A stretch of 64,000 nucleotides of DNA from an uncultured Spirochaetaceae bacterium (lineage in GTDB: Bacteria; Spirochaetota; Spirochaetia; Sphaerochaetales; Sphaerochaetaceae), in contig CALXLD010000022.1 in assembly GCA_944389105.1 (NCBI GenBank), forward strand, positions 247,723 through 311,722, given 5' to 3'. The notes under the pieces were generated by a model. It searched no databases. It was given only the letters and a program-made list of their open reading frames with translations, and had not been told where the DNA came from. A program made the translations under genes and the position numbers. Below are positions 63,831-64,000 of this stretch, one piece after another. The first letter of the stretch is position 1. The number at the start of each line of letters is the position of its first letter.

Positions 63831-64000
63831 TCAATTGAGCTCAGGAAACATGCTGCAGTCGATGGCTCCCAAGCCTTCCTGCCTGAGCTTTGCCTTCAGT
63901 CTGTTATAGTTTCCGAATCCGTTATACAGTTTCTTCTTCCTGAGAAGTATCCATCCAAGAGTGAGTATCTTGTTCGCTATATGGACGGCGATGATGGACT
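63831..64000 (-). mobile_element. Probable IS110-family transposase, C-terminal end only
   Basis: I translated the last 55 codons by hand on the minus strand; the frame is open to the window edge and stops at 63831. The segment IIAVHIANKILTLGWILLRK followed by KKLYNGFGNYNRLKAKLRQ resembles the C-terminal helix of IS110/IS1111-type DEDD recombinases. The identification rests on this short end alone. A small hairpin (AATCCA/TGGATT, about 63800-63818) lies just after the stop. Confidence 0.5.

Overview
The window is about 64 kb of a low-to-moderate GC bacterial chromosome around the replication origin. Gene order (parA-parB; gyrB-gyrA facing dnaA-dnaN-recF-DUF721; rpmH-rnpA-yidC-jag), binding proteins whose mature ends begin GGSKEE or AGSAEG, a PerR-rubrerythrin pair and a cyclophilin-FKBP fusion all suit a host-associated, probably anaerobic spirochaete (Sphaerochaetaceae or Treponema-like). 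The lineage is inferred from gene content, not from a marker search.

Layout. 1-4.8 kb (minus strand): a peptide-type binding lipoprotein, an SDR sugar-acid dehydrogenase, an alpha/alpha-barrel glycosidase-like protein and a lipid kinase. 4.9-9.1 kb (plus): nagA, pepD, an unknown small gene and a TraB-family membrane protein. 9.1-13.2 kb (minus): a parA-parB-PPIase-radA operon. 13.3-14.6 kb: nfu, two parS sites and about 1 kb of non-coding DNA with a -10 element, many inverted repeats and a strong terminator. 14.6-19.1 kb (minus): gyrB-gyrA. 19.4-23.5 kb (plus): dnaA, a DnaA-box-rich origin, dnaN, recF and a DciA-like gene. 23.6-28.0 kb: a ferric-iron ABC transporter. 28.1-31.2 kb: rpmH, rnpA, yidC, jag. 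31.3-34.5 kb: perR overlapping rubrerythrin, then a MerR regulator divergent from a MATE exporter.

34.6-43.3 kb is a carbohydrate locus: an AraC regulator, a three-gene CUT1 ABC importer without its own ATPase, a DUF2264 protein, an unrecognised lyase-like protein and a GH88 unsaturated uronyl hydrolase. It appears built to import and open unsaturated uronate oligosaccharides; the SDR at 1.4 kb could act further down the same pathway. 43.3-52.5 kb holds a PfkB kinase, a second DnaA-box cluster around an AT-rich core, a sigma-54-activator-like AAA+ protein with no HTH, rsmE, a C-terminal processing protease, lgt, an Xaa-Pro aminopeptidase and gpmI. 52.5-60.1 kb (minus) holds an FMN reductase, pth, an EamA transporter, a large GH13 enzyme, a dicarboxylate-symporter-like carrier and an unknown membrane protein. 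60.4-63.6 kb is a second CUT1 importer, and the window ends inside the 3' end of what looks like an IS110-family transposase.

Gene direction flips from minus to plus at 19.1-19.4 kb, which places the origin at dnaA. The main points of interest are the second DnaA-box cluster at 44.3-44.6 kb, the long structured non-coding region beside parS, repeated -10 elements exactly 6-7 nt before start codons (a leaderless-mRNA signature), and the uncharacterised lyase-like gene in the uronate locus. No CRISPR array, tRNA, rRNA, prophage or recognisable defence system was seen.
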